Shown piece by piece: positions 62,510 to 64,000 of a stretch of 64,000 nt of DNA (positions are counted from its first letter, which is position 1; every line of letters starts with the position of its first letter). Under the pieces are notes generated by a model. The model had not been told where the DNA came from. It did no database searches and saw nothing but the letters and a program-made list of their open reading frames with translations. The translations under genes and the position numbers were made by a program. Source of the DNA: Taenia hydatigena (taxonomy: Eukaryota; Platyhelminthes; Cestoda; Cyclophyllidea; Taeniidae); assembly GCA_036345935.2 (NCBI GenBank), contig JADWOT020000007.1, forward strand, positions 5,193,471-5,257,470, in the 5' to 3' direction.

Positions 62510-63820
62510 GAATATTTATGACGAACCAGTCTATGACGGCATTCCGTAAAGGGTTAAAATGCGATGCATGAAAAGTTTTGTGCCTTTTATTTATGTGTTG
62601 GGTGGATTTGGAACAGAATTAGTTTTCTTGTGCTAATAAGAGTGCCTTCCTATTAGCTAAATTTGCGGCATTCTCTCAGCATGGTCAGTTATTTCATCTT
62701 TTATCGCATCATTCATTTACTACGCATAAGGTTAAGTGCATTTTCAAGTAGCAACAATAATTACTGATTACAGTTTTGATGCACACAAGTTTGTTTGCTT
62801 ATAGTCTTTAATAGTCTGCTAATTCGAATGCTTGACTTTGGCTCTGTCTCTTCCTGGAGGCCGCTTAATCTGCTGACATTTTGGTCGCAAACGTCGAGAC
62901 GCATTTGCTTTATTCCAGACTTTGATACTGCATTCCCTACATCTTTTGGAAGAACACAATCGAGATGAGGGCGTACAAAGTTACTAATCATGTAAGCCCA
63001 GTAGCCATCGCGTAAAATAAACTCATATAAAGCTTAGAAATCTCACGAACCGCTGTGAGTGCACAGAGTACTTGGTATTGGCGTTTTAGCAGCACAAAGC
63101 CCGCCTCCCATGAACATGGAAGCATATGGGAAGGGATTTGGGCTTGATTTGCATAAAATGCCACTGAATCAACTTTTAAGTGCCCCTTTCTTATGTCCTG
63201 CTCTAGAAAGACATTTCAAACACCGAAGACCTTGCTATGATAAACATATTTGCTTCTTTAAAATGGTCCACTTTAATGCTGAATTCTCGTTGAAGACCAA
63301 ATGAAGGCGAATTTTGGATTAAACAACACCGATTTCGCCCTAAGGCGTCTTGCTTCAGGCTTTCTAAACGTTATTCCATCCAGAGGACATCAACTCAAGC
63401 TTGATGAGTTTTACGACTCGCGATCCGCAGCCGTAACCAAAATCAGACTGAGCTCTTGATATGCCATATTAATGAACGCAGTCGGAAGTTCAATGCCCGT
63501 TAACGTGACTAATGTCTAACGAATGCAAAGTTTTGGACTAAATTGCAGGCAGCTAGAGCAATGCTAAGTGAGTGCTCTTATTAAGTTGTTGGTCCTACAA
63601 CTAACGAATGTACGTTGGGAATTAATCGTGTTCTCTTGAATACACAGGCATCCAATTCCTTCGCATTCGTCTGCAGTGCATAATTTGCCCATTTTGACGC
63701 AGTTGAGGGCTTTGGATATTGGCACTGCACCTTCTTATAGGATAGAGTCTGAACATCTGAGCATGCAGAAATGCCGTTCTGTATCATGTGCACTGCTGTA
63801 TGAAGCTCTTTAAAAACTCG
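62156..63820 (-). repeat. Nested inverted repeat P2, inner half (copy 3)
   Basis: This is copy 3's equivalent of 16500-18165. The near-identical tract lies at about 62216-62515. Confidence 0.85.
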
Positions 63821-64000
63821 TAAACCACAAGATTACAACTGATTTAATAAATTGATATGGCCTTTGCAACGCGCAACAGAAAGATTACCAAATGCAAGGT
63901 GCCCACATGGCACTGTCTAAATGGCTAATTTATTTTATCCCTCTGCTACGCTAGAGTTTTTCGTTACATATCTCTATTTCCTAAAATTATTTTAATCCAC

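Larger units (their letters stand above)
50861..64000 (+). repeat. Segmental duplication, copy 3 (runs off the window)
   Basis: This copy starts at the equivalent of position 1. Copy 1 is cut by the window start, so the true left boundary of the duplicated block may lie further left. Up to about 53508 it follows copy 1 without a visible substitution. Beyond about 53534 it follows copy 2 more closely, so it is a mosaic of the other two. It ends at the window edge, still inside the unit. It also forms the 3' part of the diverged gene-like block that begins near 48900. Confidence 0.94.

Noticed and set aside
1..64000. CRISPR arrays, rRNA operons, integrons, prophage or bacterial operons
   Set aside because: No regularly spaced short repeats, rRNA-like stretches or long tightly packed frames were seen. 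The sequence has eukaryotic intron-like signals.

Overview
This window looks like a gene-poor, repeat-dense stretch of a eukaryotic nuclear genome, probably from an animal or another intron-bearing lineage. The longest open frame in 64 kb is 223 codons, polypyrimidine-AG and GT(A/G)AG(T) splice-like sites are common, CpG does not look depleted, and no bacterial-style operons, rRNA genes or CRISPR arrays are visible. I cannot name the species. Nearly everything that can be supported from the sequence is repeat architecture, plus decayed exon-like pieces of genes I do not recognise.

Layout. One large block occurs three times in direct orientation: copy 1 (1-5790), copy 2 (5792-19373) and copy 3 (50861-64000, cut by the window end). 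Copy 1 stops at a single N (5791), and copy 2 then restarts inside the same sequence (5792 matches 635). Bases 635-5790 and 5792-10994 are therefore the same sequence at about 98-99% identity, most simply two overlapping contigs or haplotypes placed end to end. Allowing for that, copies 2 and 3 lie about 45.7 kb apart.

The second half of copy 2 (12145-19373) returns inverted at 36555-44054, at roughly 90-94% identity by eye. The two arms flank a 17.2-kb loop, and the right arm is cut by a 100-N gap (44055-44154). Two older inverted repeats are nested in the block: P1 (about 8040-8600 with 10240-10830) and P2 (about 12225-14000 with 16500-18165). P2 is about 70-75% identical overall but contains a 300-bp tract at about 96%, and that tract appears to evolve in concert within each arm.

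A separate, more diverged inverted pair links 21630-24760 (minus) with 48900-52120 (plus). Both members carry collinear exon-like pieces, some with conserved intron phase and splice signals, of one unrecognised gene. The plus-strand member runs into copy 3, and its 3' portion is also present in copies 1 and 2.

The rest (19374-21629, most of 24761-36554, and 44155-48899) is single-copy within the window. It holds a degenerate tandem repeat of about 62-66 bp at 35720-36490 and a possible diverged fragment of P2 near 31200-31340. No functioning pathway can be described. The main content is inverted duplication at several scales, with signs of gene conversion or haplotype switching. Identities are eye estimates from aligned stretches, not computed values.
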